A model generated the notes under the pieces. The model saw nothing but the letters and a program-made list of their open reading frames with translations, was not told the DNA's origin and did no database searches. Below are positions 11,686 to 23,094 of a DNA stretch of 64,000 nt, one piece after another. The stretch's first letter is position 1, and every line of letters begins with the position of its first letter. The DNA is taken from assembly GCA_037783545.1 (NCBI GenBank), contig JBBELK010000454.1, forward strand, positions 744,001 to 808,000. Direction: 5' to 3'. The stretch comes from Henricia sp. BOLD:AAB3569. Taxonomy: Eukaryota; Echinodermata; Asteroidea; Spinulosida; Echinasteridae. The translations under genes were made by a program, and so were the position numbers.

Positions 11686-12046
11686 ATAAATGAAATTGTT
11701 TGCAAAATGTTTTTTTGGGAAAATAATCGTAACTCCTGCTTAATACACAACTTGAAAACCATAAAACAATTTATTTCAAATCGAAACAGCAAAATGTACT
11801 GGTAGGTAATTGGTAAACTGGACGGAATGGTGTTACATGTACACACACATATAGTTCATTAGTTGGAAGATACAAAATTCAAGAGCACTTCCATTTTTTT
11901 TTTTTTTAAAAAAAAAATCGAACACTACATATGTATATAAATTTACAATAGTTTTTAAAAAATCTGTTTACAGTTCAACAATATGTAATGTTCTAGGGAC
12001 AAAAACAAGTTTTTGGACGGAATGCCTTCCCTTTGGGTTCATTATC
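11686..12046. other. Non-coding DNA with an A/T tract
   Basis: Contains a homopolymeric T-then-A tract around 11893-11918. No gene or named repeat seen. Confidence 0.5.
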
Positions 12047-12152
12047 TTAACACGTTGACTGCCGACGGTGTACTGAATTCTGCCACTACGAGTATACTCG
12101 TAGAAAATAGGAACGCCCTCTGTGAAACTATGCTTGCCAGTCAACGTGTTAA
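12047..12152. mobile_element. Short piggyBac-like MITE flanked by TTAA
   Basis: About 106 bp with ends TTAACACGTTGACTG and CAGTCAACGTGTTAA, including a TTAA on each side as expected for a piggyBac-type target duplication. The middle holds the palindrome CTACGAGTATACTCGTAG. Confidence 0.7.
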
Positions 12153-12224
12153 AGCCCAGAATATCATTTGGTATCTCTTACCAATGCTCTATCTCTTTGA
12201 CTAAGGTTAAATTTTAGGTCACCT

Positions 12225-12366
12225 TTGAAGGCAGAGGCTCGTCAATGCGCGTGTGAGGCCAAATTCGTGCCACGAAATACACAGCTCCATGCCTTTGCTA
12301 TGGAGCTGCGTATTTTGTGGCACGAATTTAGCCTCACGCGCGCATTGACGAGCCTGTTCCTTTAAG
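12225..12366. mobile_element. Palindromic foldback MITE, copy 2
   Basis: Same family as 2576-2717. Arms carry AGGCTCGTCAATGCGCG and its complement, with the AGCTCCATG...CTATGGAGCT core in the middle. Sub-type with GTGAGGCCAAATTCGTGCC, shared with the copy at 45900-46040. Confidence 0.8.
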
Positions 12367-12679
12367 CACCTTTACTTTAAACAGTAAAAAATATGAGGAG
12401 AAGACTGTTCTCAAGATTGATTACAGATTAAAGCGCAGATCATACTTCATGCGAAAGCAAACGTGATTCTGACATAAATTTGATGTCCAAATTCATGACG
12501 AACATTTACGCAAGTTCAAACTAGTTCAACTTTTTGTGAATTTGCAGCACCAAAGTTTTACTGTGACGTCACAAATTCATGTTCGCGTGAAGTATGAATT
12601 CAGCTTTACGATGGGACTAGACCAAAATACTTTTTAAGTCCTTTCACCGTAGAGCCAAGCCTTGCTCTAAAATTAGGTT

Positions 12680-12905
12680 TGATTCACACTATCGCGGAAA
12701 AATTACACTGTCGTGCTGCGCTTACCGCATTGCATGAGGTCCCAATCGCCAAAATAGAAAATTCCACTCCGGTAACTTGGCTTCTCTGACCTCATTGGCT
12801 GTACGTTGGAAAGGCCACCCGGCTCAAAGCGTACAAGCGCAAACCAGCTCCTGTACAAACCAATGCCGCTCGCAAAGCCATTTTTCTGCGATAATGTGAA
12901 CGCCC
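12680..12905. mobile_element. MITE with TTCACACTATCGCGGAAAAA ends, copy 1
   Basis: The left end is TTCACACTATCGCGGAAAAA and the right end TTTTTCTGCGATAATGTGAA. The interior (ATTGGCTG, GAAAATTCCACT) is inverted relative to the copy at 19491-19792, which sits inside a duplicated CFAP43 exon fragment. Confidence 0.75.
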
Positions 12906-12927
12906 TTTAAGCCTTTTCACACGTTAA

Positions 12928-13735
12928 AGGAACACGTTGCCTTCGGGTTGCGCTTTATTGGGCGTTTTTGGGCTATTACAAGCGTTTGAAGTATAATGAG
13001 CACGATCTGAAAGATGTTTAAAAAGTAGAATATAATGATCCACACAAACGTGCCTTAGAAATGCTTCAATTTTGCCTAGTTTCTCGAAGCAGCACGCTCC
13101 GCCATTTATGGGAGTCAAAATCTTGACTCCCATAAATGGCGGAGAAATTATATTAGTCTTATTTCCAGCCTGGAGAAAGAAATTATATTTCCTTCCTCCG
13201 TTGCGTGTGATGTGCCTGTTTTTTTTAATTCGTGTCTACAATAACCATTGGGTATAAATCATCCAAGTCCTTTCTATCGGTTTGTCCCATGACAATATTC
13301 TTACCCTGATTGGCGAGGTTTTCGTTTTTTCTTTTTTGACGCGTCTGCTGTGTTCTCTTGACGATCCATTTTTTGACAGCCAGTCGGTGTGTGTGTGGGT
13401 GTTGTTTACATTTCACACATGTCTCGGGAGGCGGAGAATGGTATGGTACCTTGCGTTCATCTGATAGGTTTACCTGACCACTGGCTACGGCGCCAACCTA
13501 ACTCCTGTTCGTCGCTGCATTTTGCCCACTACCCGGACGATCGTATTGACGGCTTGAAATACGTATACATTTCGCGGGACATGTAGTGGGGGTCAGAGGT
13601 CAGTGTTTTTTTTTTTAATTACCATTCACTAATTATAACACATTAAGTGTGTTTTATTGCAAGAACAACTCTTAATAAGTATAAGGAACACCCTCAAACG
13701 TGAGATTTCGTGAAATCTGAAGGCAACGTGTTCCT
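12928..13735. mobile_element. piggyBac-like non-autonomous element with TTAA target duplication
   Basis: TTAA at 12924-12927 and 13736-13739 flanks ends AGGAACACGTTGCCTTC and GAAGGCAACGTGTTCCT. No transposase frame was found. Inside, 13097-13144 is a perfect hairpin with 22-bp arms and a 4-bp loop. The element ends about 57 bp from the CFAP43 stop codon and contains the nearest AATAAA on the minus strand. Confidence 0.8.
13653..13658 (-). terminator. Candidate CFAP43 polyadenylation signal inside a transposable element
   Basis: TTTATT on the plus strand is AATAAA on the minus strand, about 135 nt beyond the CFAP43 stop codon. No canonical signal lies between the stop codon and the element. 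Confidence 0.4.
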
Positions 13736-13792
13736 TTAATGTGTGAAAATGCTCAGTGCAAATTTAGCTTTAGATGAGTGTTGGGAGGTACT

Positions 13793-16700
13793 TCAACGTT
13801 CAACCTGGACCAACGCAGGGAATGTACGCATTCGAAGTCGCTCCACCTCGGCTCGTAACACTGCTACTTCCTGGGCTTGTGCCTTGGCTAAGTCGACCAG
13901 CTTACGTCGTTGGACGATGTCTTTCATACGCTGGGCTGACCCACCAACATTCCGCATGGCGGCTGAAACAAAGATGGTCAGGAGTAAACAAAACAACATT
14001 TATGTACAGCACAGAAGCCACTCTGGGTACCTTCACCCTCGAGCAAAGCATTTAACGAAAATGCTCCATCTTTTGGATGGGATGTAAAGCCGTAGATCCA
14101 GTGTCTTGTGTAATGCACTTAAAAGATCCCAGAGCATAAGAAGATTCTCCCAGTTGTTTCTGGCTTGACTGCCTAAAGCGCCACCCACCTATGTATAATA
14201 GGGAGGTTTAGATGCGCGTAAAACGCAAACATGAACACAAACTTTTTTTCAGCACTGGTCATATATTGGAGAGCTACTAGTGTCATTATCGTTCACTTAT
14301 CACGCATATATATCGCATTGTCAACTCAATCCGCAGTCGATAACGGCCATGGCAGTTGCATGCATTTGTTTCGAAAAGTGCCCTCTTGCAGCGAATCAGT
14401 GTTCACCGTGTGCGGGGACTGTTTAGCGCACCCGAACAAAATATTAACAGTGGAGAACACTGGATATCTTTAGAATAATGACAAAGTAATCAAAGCATTT
14501 TGCATTCACGTATGCGTTTTACACCTCCCTAATATGCGCTATATTAGAAGTAGCTAAATAACTTCAAATCAAATCCAAATCAAATGTTTGCGAATTACCG
14601 TTAACTTCATTGATGTGTTTCCTCTCCGCCACAGACACGTTCATTTCTTGTAAATCATCCTCCAAAGCCGAGTTGTTCTTCTCCTTGCCTCGGATTGTGT
14701 GTCGCAGATCTTTCAAGATCTTTTTCCTCTCGTCACAAGCCTTTTCATGATGCTAAAATGGGGGTATAAATTCATATAAGTAATATACGAGGTTGGTTTT
14801 GCCACTGTTAATACAAGTAAAACGCGAACATGAATGCGAAATGGCTTGAGCACTGGTCATATCTTTAGGTTCAGGTTTGAATTGGTAACTGCAAAAAAAA
14901 GTGATCTTGCTACAAAAATCACATTTGTTGATTTTTGTTTTTGTCTGCTCTAGGATTTTCTTAAAGTAACGACCAAGTGCTTAAAGCATTTCACGTTTAT
15001 GCCCGCGTTTTGCGTACATCTAAACATCTCTAATAAGAAGAATTATTGTAAGAACTCTGGATGCCGCAATAGGGCGACAATTCGGGAAGCCTTTCCCCGG
15101 GGACCACCTAAATTTCGGCAAGAATCACTCAAATTGACACCTTATCTTTTTACCCAAAGCTTCCAAAAATGGTTCCAGACCTAAGAGAATTGGTTTTAGT
15201 CCTAATAAAAATGGTTTTTGACCTAAAAAAAACGGTTTTTAATCTCAAAAATATTAGGGCGACACCAAATTGTCGCCCTATTGAGCGTGTCGCCCTAATA
15301 TAGCTTTTTTACACACAAATTGTCGCCCTATCCTAGCAAACAGAGTTTTTGGTTTTACAACATTCTGTTTATAACAAGGAAGTTTAGGTCCTAATTTATT
15401 GATAATCAGTAGTTTTCATTTCTGATAATATAAGAGTCTTAACTGAAGTTGGTAGAATTTTTTTCTGTAAGAAGGGATAATTTTGTTTTATCTATTATAC
15501 AACCACGGCACTGATTATTTACCATTCGTTGATTTTCTAATGTCGATTCCAGCGTCGATATTTCTTGTTGTCTCTTCGCCTCGTGGTCTCCGCTGTGAAG
15601 AAACTGTCATTAACAAAACAAAAAAAAATAAAAAAAACGAGTGCTGGACGAGGGAAATACCAAGAAATATTTTACACATTAGACATTAAAGCTTACAAGG
15701 GAAAGACCCCCTCACACCCCCCTCTCAGGATATCAGACATTACAGCTTACATCTTGCAAGTCTCTGGACACTTTGAGGATCTGGATGGTGCGAGCTTTGC
15801 CCAGGAAATCCTCAATTTGCATCACCATCTTCTTGTGTTCCCTGAGATGGGAAAGAAAAAACTCAAAATCAAGTTTTCATTTAACCTAGGAAGCAGGAAA
15901 ATTCAAAGTTCCGAGAGTAGCTGTTCAGACTAGGCTAGGGTGATTTTTTGAATGGATTCTGATTTCCACAGTTTACAAATTGCAATTGGGTTGGAGTAAA
16001 TTTTCAAAACAAAAGTTGGCACTCAAATTAGAAATCAAAATCGCAAGAAGAGGCAAGTTCGATTGACTACTATACACATATGGACTGGCAATGAGATCAC
16101 TAGAGCACGTTTAAGGGCCCCGAGGGACAAAGAGGGACTGTGAGTGACCACAAGAGGGTCCTATTTCCCGATGCACGCGCTTAAAGCTTGATATAGGCGT
16201 CTAGTTCACACTAGCGCGATTTTCATGCACTAGCCTAGAAGAGTAAACCTCACGTGACTGCATTTCAGCCAGTCAGAATTGAGAATCAGAAAGAGGCGTG
16301 TCATAATATACAAATATTGACTGCAATGAGGGGCATGGTTAAGATTATAGGCCCAAGGTGATCTCGAAGCCATGACTATGCCCCGAGGCGGAAGCCGAGG
16401 GGCATAGTCATGGCTTCAAGATCACCGAGGGCCTATAATCTTAACCATGACCCGAATAAACAGCAGTCAATATTTGTTTTATATACCGAATGTGTAGATT
16501 TTTGTCATCTGGTTGGTTAAAAGTAACGAGACATCATACAGTCATGACAGTGGTCCTTCGCGTTTCGATTTCGGAAGCTGGTCTACGGCGGAAAAGTTGT
16601 ATATTTACAGCAAACATTTGTAGCATAATCACCTGGCACTTTAGTAGCACATTTCACCTGACACAGTTTTCACTGTAGGCCACTTCTCTTACTTTCTTAA

Positions 16701-19700
16701 GGACTTCATCATCTACGACAGACTCCATGGACAGACGACAAAATGACGTCGAGATTCCGCCATTACCGTCCTGATGAATGTTTACGTGAAGCGCACAGCT
16801 GCATAGTTGGTGCACAGCTATAGCTATGCTAACACATGTAATGCGCGCGTCCGGAACCCGCTAAATGACTATGCCCAGCTGCATAGTTGGTGCACAACTA
16901 GCTATATGCTAACACAAGTAATGCGCGCGTCCGGAACCCGCTAAATGACTATGCCCGGGGCATGGCAAAGACTATTGACCAGTTGGCATACGCGCCGGGT
17001 CTAGCCGATTCAATGCCCCCACTTTTAACCAATCAGATGACTGGAATCTACGCATGAGGTATATAATGTTAACTATAGTTGGACTATTTCCAACTGAATG
17101 CAGTCTAGTCAATGATGGTTAGTTGTGTCTGGTCGACCATTTGGAACCAGCACACAGGACACGGTCACGCTGATCACTGGTACCCATCATGTATTGAGTT
17201 GATGCAGTGTTTTGCGTGGAACCAATTGACTATAAAGGCATTCGCACTTAGACAATAGTGCGCATGTGTTATGTCAAGATGATGTTTGACAGTGGTTGAT
17301 TCTAGTTGTGAATTGAACTTGCTCAAAACTGAACCAGTGAGAGTTTGACAAAGTGCTATACAGGGCTGCTTTCGAGCGCGGCACCAGGTGCTCCATGGTG
17401 CTCGCCCGAAAGCGTGTGTAGGAATGCTAATTTACGGAGTCGTATGACTTGGTTGCCATAAAATCAAACTAATTTTGGAGCCGGAGGGGAATTTTCCCAT
17501 TTAAAATTTTTTTTTTCTTTCTCTTAAAAAGAGTTTTTGCGGGTTTTTCGCCCTTCCCGTAATTAGTGTAAATTTTAGTGTCACATGCATGTATAATAAT
17601 TACTTGTGATGTTGTTCTTCTGTAACCATTAGTTTTTTGATGTTGTAGTTGTTGTACAAATGTATCTTATTCCAGTTTGTTAGTAATTATGAAGTTGTTC
17701 AATTTAGTATATTTGTTCTATGTGTGTTTGCAGGGCCCCAATGGAAACCAGTTTTTGTAAACTGTTTGGGCACACCCTGGGTAAATAAATGGAATAAATA
17801 AATAAATAAACGTTTCCACCACCTGAGAGCACCAGGGACGAGCGCTCGAAAGCAGCCCCGACTGGCAGCAAGATCACTGAGGCATGTTTACTTTAATTCA
17901 ACAATTACTCCTAAGCAATACATGACGTACCATTCCAAGACGTGGATTCCCTTCCTAAAATCCTTGCTCTCTGTCATGGCAGCAATCTTCTGCTCACCAA
18001 GTTGCTGAGTTGGAATGAAGAAATCAAATAAATTTAATATTTAATAAAAGCTGCCATTTTAAAGCAAAATCTAGTCTATTTGATTTCAAAGAAAGGAAAA
18101 TAAATTTAGCCTATATTAGTTAAATATTACCCAGGTACCCCTTTTCTACGACCCCTTGCCAGGCCTTGTAATATTCACAACCCACAAATCACACGACTCC
18201 AATCATGTCACATGACACCTAACCCACCAATCACATCAACTTACCCTGATGGATCCATTCAAGTCCTCTACAACCCCTCGATGGATCAAGATACTGTCTG
18301 AGAAGTCGTGAATGAACGGTCCGCTGTCCACCTCCACTTGACCTTGTTTCAGCAGGAACTGTACGTCCAGGTTGCAGTTGAACTGGAATCGCTCGTCTCG
18401 AAGCCTGGAAATGGAAGAGATAATGTACACTGGTAAAAGGAAATTGCTCTCCTCCCATCCCCCATTTTGTGGTCTAGTGTATCGAACTCAATTTCTTATA
18501 CCAGACAGTTGGAATGTGTGTTTGAATCCTGGCCATAATAGTGAGTGAGTGAGTTTGGAGTTTAACGCCATGCCGACATCAGTGGCCATATTCATGGGGG
18601 GATTATGTTAATATATAAAATGCTTGGTTTTAATTAAAGATAATTAAATCATGTAAGTTGTGGAAAATATATGATCTTGGAATCAGTTGTATAGATATCA
18701 AGTGATATATTTCAAGATTGAAGAAATATTGTATATAAGTACTACATGGATTCTGGGCAGTTTTCCAAGGGAATCCCCAGGAGGCCGGTTATAGAGGATC
18801 CCCCAGACACATGGTACCGTGTCTAAATGGTCCCGCAAGGTCGGCTGTTTTCCTTGCAGTTTAAGGGCCCGGGCCCCGCCTGGCCATAATAAATTGCGAC
18901 ACTTGTGTCCTGAGAAAGACACTGTACCATATTCATTTTAAAAATGAACGGAGGAAACTTGGTTGTCTCAATGCGTACTAGTTACCCCTCCCAGCCTTAC
19001 TTGTATGTAAAAAGACTAGTAAATCTGCTCTTGTTTCCGTGTGATTACTTCATAACTTATCTCTATACAAGTTCGCACCTGTTGAGTGCCTCCGTGATGT
19101 CTTCAGTCTCAGTTCTCAGTTTATCGTCCTCGTCCTGTCGACGTTGGAGGAAGGCATTCATGTCGGCCAATGTCAGCGCTTGAACCTTGACCTGGGAAAA
19201 AGGTAAACATAACAATAGAGACAATCACAAAATTAAAGTACAACAGCAGTCAAAAGCTACAAAGGCTAGCTACAAAAGCTAGACACATTCCCTCTATCGA
19301 ACGCACCAAACTGAATCAAAGTGATTTATTTTGACTCAGTACTTCAACCAGTGACACACCAAAACCATAATGTACCGCAACCCTTCTCCAGTAAAAATAC
19401 ACTTTTTTAGACTATATCTTACAATAAATGACTTTTTTACAACGCTATCAAAGGCTCATGAGGCATACCTCTTGCTCAATGAGAGCCTTAAGGGGAGTTC
19501 ACACTATCGCGGAAAAATCACACTGTTCCATTGGTTTGTACACAAACTGGTTTGCCGCTTGTGCGCGGCCTATCGCGACGCGCAAAACGTTTTGAGCTGG
19601 GTCAAAGTTCAAATTTGTTGAACTTTGACCGCGGTGCGCTGACCTTTCCAACGCGCAGCCAATGAGGTATCAGAGAAGCCCCAAGTTACCAGAGTGGAAT

Positions 19701-22700
19701 TTTCTATTTTGGAATAATTGGCGATTGGGAGCTCATGCAATGCGGTGAGTGCAGCGCGAAAGTGTTTTTTCCGCGATAGTGTGTATCCGCCTTTAGTTCT
19801 TTGTAGGTTACACAGCCTCGTCCACACGTGGGACTTGATTCCTTCAATGAGACCCAAGTTGGAATAATGAGACCAAAGTTGGAATAAATGACTTTGTTAC
19901 ATCGCTATCAAAGGCTCATGAGGCATACCTCTTGTTAGTCCTTCGTAGATTGCACAACCTCGTCCAGACATGGGATTCAATCCCAAGTTGGGATTCAATC
20001 CCAAGTTGGAATAAACGACTTTGTTACAACGCTATCAGAGGCTCATGAAGCCTACCTCTTGTTCACTGAGAGCCTTAGTCCTTCGTAGGTTACACAGTCT
20101 CGTCCAGACATGCGGCTCGATTCCCTCCGGGCAGTGTGATTCATGGTCCAACTCGTCCAGTCCCTTCATTAGCGCTACGTTTGTGTTGGGTTGACGAGCC
20201 GATAGGGGGCGCTCTCCATATGGGTTGGGAGCCCCCGCAATGGGAGTGTCGGATGTGGAGGCTTTCTGGTCCCTGCGCTGGCCTCTGCAGGACAAAAATG
20301 GGACAGCAGAACTAAGTTATACTCTTTAAAAAAAATAAATGCAATTTTCTCAATTTTTATTCTTGATCAGTTTGTTGAATACAATGAAATTGGGGATAAC
20401 AAGGCACTGACTGTCCAATCACTTTGGAATCGCTTTCAAGGCAGTTCCGCTTCAGTGATTTCATCCAATTTCATAGTGCTGTTTAAGCATTAGCTGAAAA
20501 GGCGTGCTTACTATAGCAGACGAGTTAAGCGCTATTTCATAGTCGCGGCGTGGTCAAGTATGTACGCGCTTGGAGACGGCTATTGTTGTGCACTATCTTA
20601 AGCAGAGTTTAGCGATGTCTATAAAATACCCTGATGCTCGGTTAAGAGAAAATGGGCTGTTAAGCAGCTCTATGAATTTGGCCCCTGGTCCAAGTTGACC
20701 TGTTTGATTAAAGTGACTCCCACAACTATGGCATGTGACATTTCCTGTTTCTGGGACAATCCTGTAGTTAGGGCTCTCAGATAACAAATTTTGTTGGGCT
20801 TTCAACGTGATTCAGCCTGCGTGAGATGAGCCGACAGTGATAGAAGTGCAGGTGCTCAGGAAACCCTTTAGGCAAAGTGGCGCACCCTGCCTCACCAGCT
20901 CTTGTGGAGGCTTGTATAATCAGCCTTGCTACAAGAGGTGTTCAAACATGTTACTGATCGATGAAATAAGCTTTATATATCAGCTTTCTTGATCTTCCGG
21001 TGTAAGTATGATTTTTTAAAACCTAATATTAGACTAACCTTGGCCTCCTGCGATACAACTTAAATAGTTGATCCACTAACACGGCGTGGACGTCGGGGAA
21101 GTCCTTCCGAAAGTTCTTCTCCAAGACTTTGTCCTCAGCGACGCGGATGTCATACGTGTCTCGGTACGAGTCCACCATGCGTTTGGCTTTCATTACGGCT
21201 TGAATCGTCTCCACCTGTTAAGAGGTCAACAAGACTAAAAATGTCATCCTGCACGAGACTTGGCAAACGTTCTTCTCTAAGACTCGTCTTCTGCGACGCA
21301 GTTGTCGTACGTGTCTCTACTTAAAATAGTATTCTTCTCAAGACTTGGCAGTAACAAAGCACTATCTCTTCTGAAGTATCTCTTCAAGTTTTTTACAAGA
21401 TCAAGTCTCAAATACAAGTACAAGTGTCAAGTCCCAAAAGGCAGGCCTTGACATAAACCAAGGCCTCATGCCCTGCAGAGTTGGCCCTGATGCCCTTCAA
21501 GATATACACTTTGAGGTCAACTAAGCCAGCATGCCCTATCCCAGGCATTGACATTAACCAAGGCCACCAAGGCCAATGGCCCCATGCCCTACTGAGTTGG
21601 CCCTGTTGCCCCTTCAATATTATGCACTTCTGAGGCCAACTTGGCCAGCATGCCCTATCCCAGGCCACCAAGGCCAATGGCCCCATGCCCTACTGAGTTA
21701 GCCCTGTTGCCCCTTCACTTCTGAGGCCAACTTGGCCAGCATGCCCTATCCTATATTCAAGAGGCTTGTATATATTAATAAACAGTACACATTTGGAACA
21801 AAGCTGCTCCAGTTAGATTTGGAGCCCTTTTGAATATGGATGTTGGAGTTTATTGCTTCCTAGTCCTGAGGATCGTTAATCACCTTGAGAGCTTTCTTCG
21901 TCTCCAGTTTGCGATTCAACTCCTCCTCTTGAGCATCCAGTTCCTCCTCAATAAGCAGCTCCCGGTTCAGCCGAAGAATCTTAAGTTCCTCCTGATCATA
22001 TACGACAAACAGTTTAGGTAAGTCATTTCATGAACAGAGTGACTCATGGCATGAAGTGAATTTCTATTAAAAGTTGTTTACTACAACATCGACACTTGAC
22101 AATACACATACCTGGTAGATGACCATTTCTGTCTTAATCTTACGATGGAACAGTTCCATCAGACGATCATCAAAGTTGGACGTGGTGTCTGCGATTATGG
22201 TCTGAATTTTCTTCAGTTCCGCCTCAAGTGTCTACAAGTCAAATGATGATACTTTTTTTACTTTACTCATCTCGGATTACTAAGTTCTAAAAGTAAATTT
22301 AAAGCACTCGACTCACTTAGCACCTCTAATTAGAAAATCCTAAAAGTTCTAAGCTTATTGAGCATCTCTGATTAGCAAATTATAAAAGTACATTGTGCCA
22401 TAACATCCATGACATTTTTGTCCATTATAATTGGGAGCGTACTCTTACCTTTCTGTATTTTTCTCTTTCTTCGTTGAGTTCCTTGACTTTTCTCTCATAC
22501 TCCTTTTGAGCTTTTTGCTCATCCTCCGACCATTCCTCTTGGGGTTTGGCCAAGAAAACTGGAATTGGGATGTCCTAGGAATTAAACACAAAAAAACATG
22601 AATATCTTTCATCATTTTATTCTCCTTATTCCCTCTTTCTCCCCAACTCCTCTGTTGGCCTTTGCCCAATTTCTCTGTTAACCCCTCCCCATTTCTCTGT

Positions 22701-23094
22701 TAACCCCTCCCCATTTCTCCGATAACCCCTCCCCATTTCTCCGATAACCCTTACCAATTTCTCAGTCAAACCTCCCCATAATTCTGGGGCCGATTTCATG
22801 AAGCGCTACGACCCTTCATTACTTAGGAATAACGTTACTTGAGACGCATGTTACAGTGGTTTATCAAAGGATCGTAGCGCGTTGTGAAATTGGCCCCTGG
22901 TAATCCATCTTATTTTTCCTAACCTTCTTAAGTTCATCTTCTTTCTTAATCTCCAGTACCCCACCCATCATCATGTCTAAGGCTCTCTCCCTAGCATTGT
23001 CTTCTTTCTCTCTTAGTTTTCTCTCCGCCTCTTCAGTGGCTTCCTCCTCCATCTTAGCTCGCTGCTCGGCCGTGATAAACCTCTCCACTTTCAC
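13793..23094 (-). CDS. CFAP43: CFAP43 exons 21-32: C-terminal coiled coil
   Basis: Long heptad-like charged helices with conserved stretches [56 protein letters not shown] (exon 26), [31 protein letters not shown] and the terminal [20 protein letters not shown]. All splice sites are GT-AG. Exon 26 is preceded on the plus strand by two broken partial copies of itself. Confidence 0.9.

Larger units (their letters stand above)
15842..17930. other. CFAP43: CFAP43 intron 29, repeat-rich
   Basis: About 2.1 kb without exons. It holds a 180-bp palindrome (16307-16486), an 80-bp direct duplication (16796-16955) and a retrotransposon 3' end nested between inverted arms (17361-17869), each listed separately. 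17000-17360 shows nothing. Confidence 0.6.

Noticed and set aside
13389-13586. Plus-strand frame of 65 codons inside the piggyBac-like element
   Set aside because: No similarity to a piggyBac transposase and no catalytic motif; best seen as chance.
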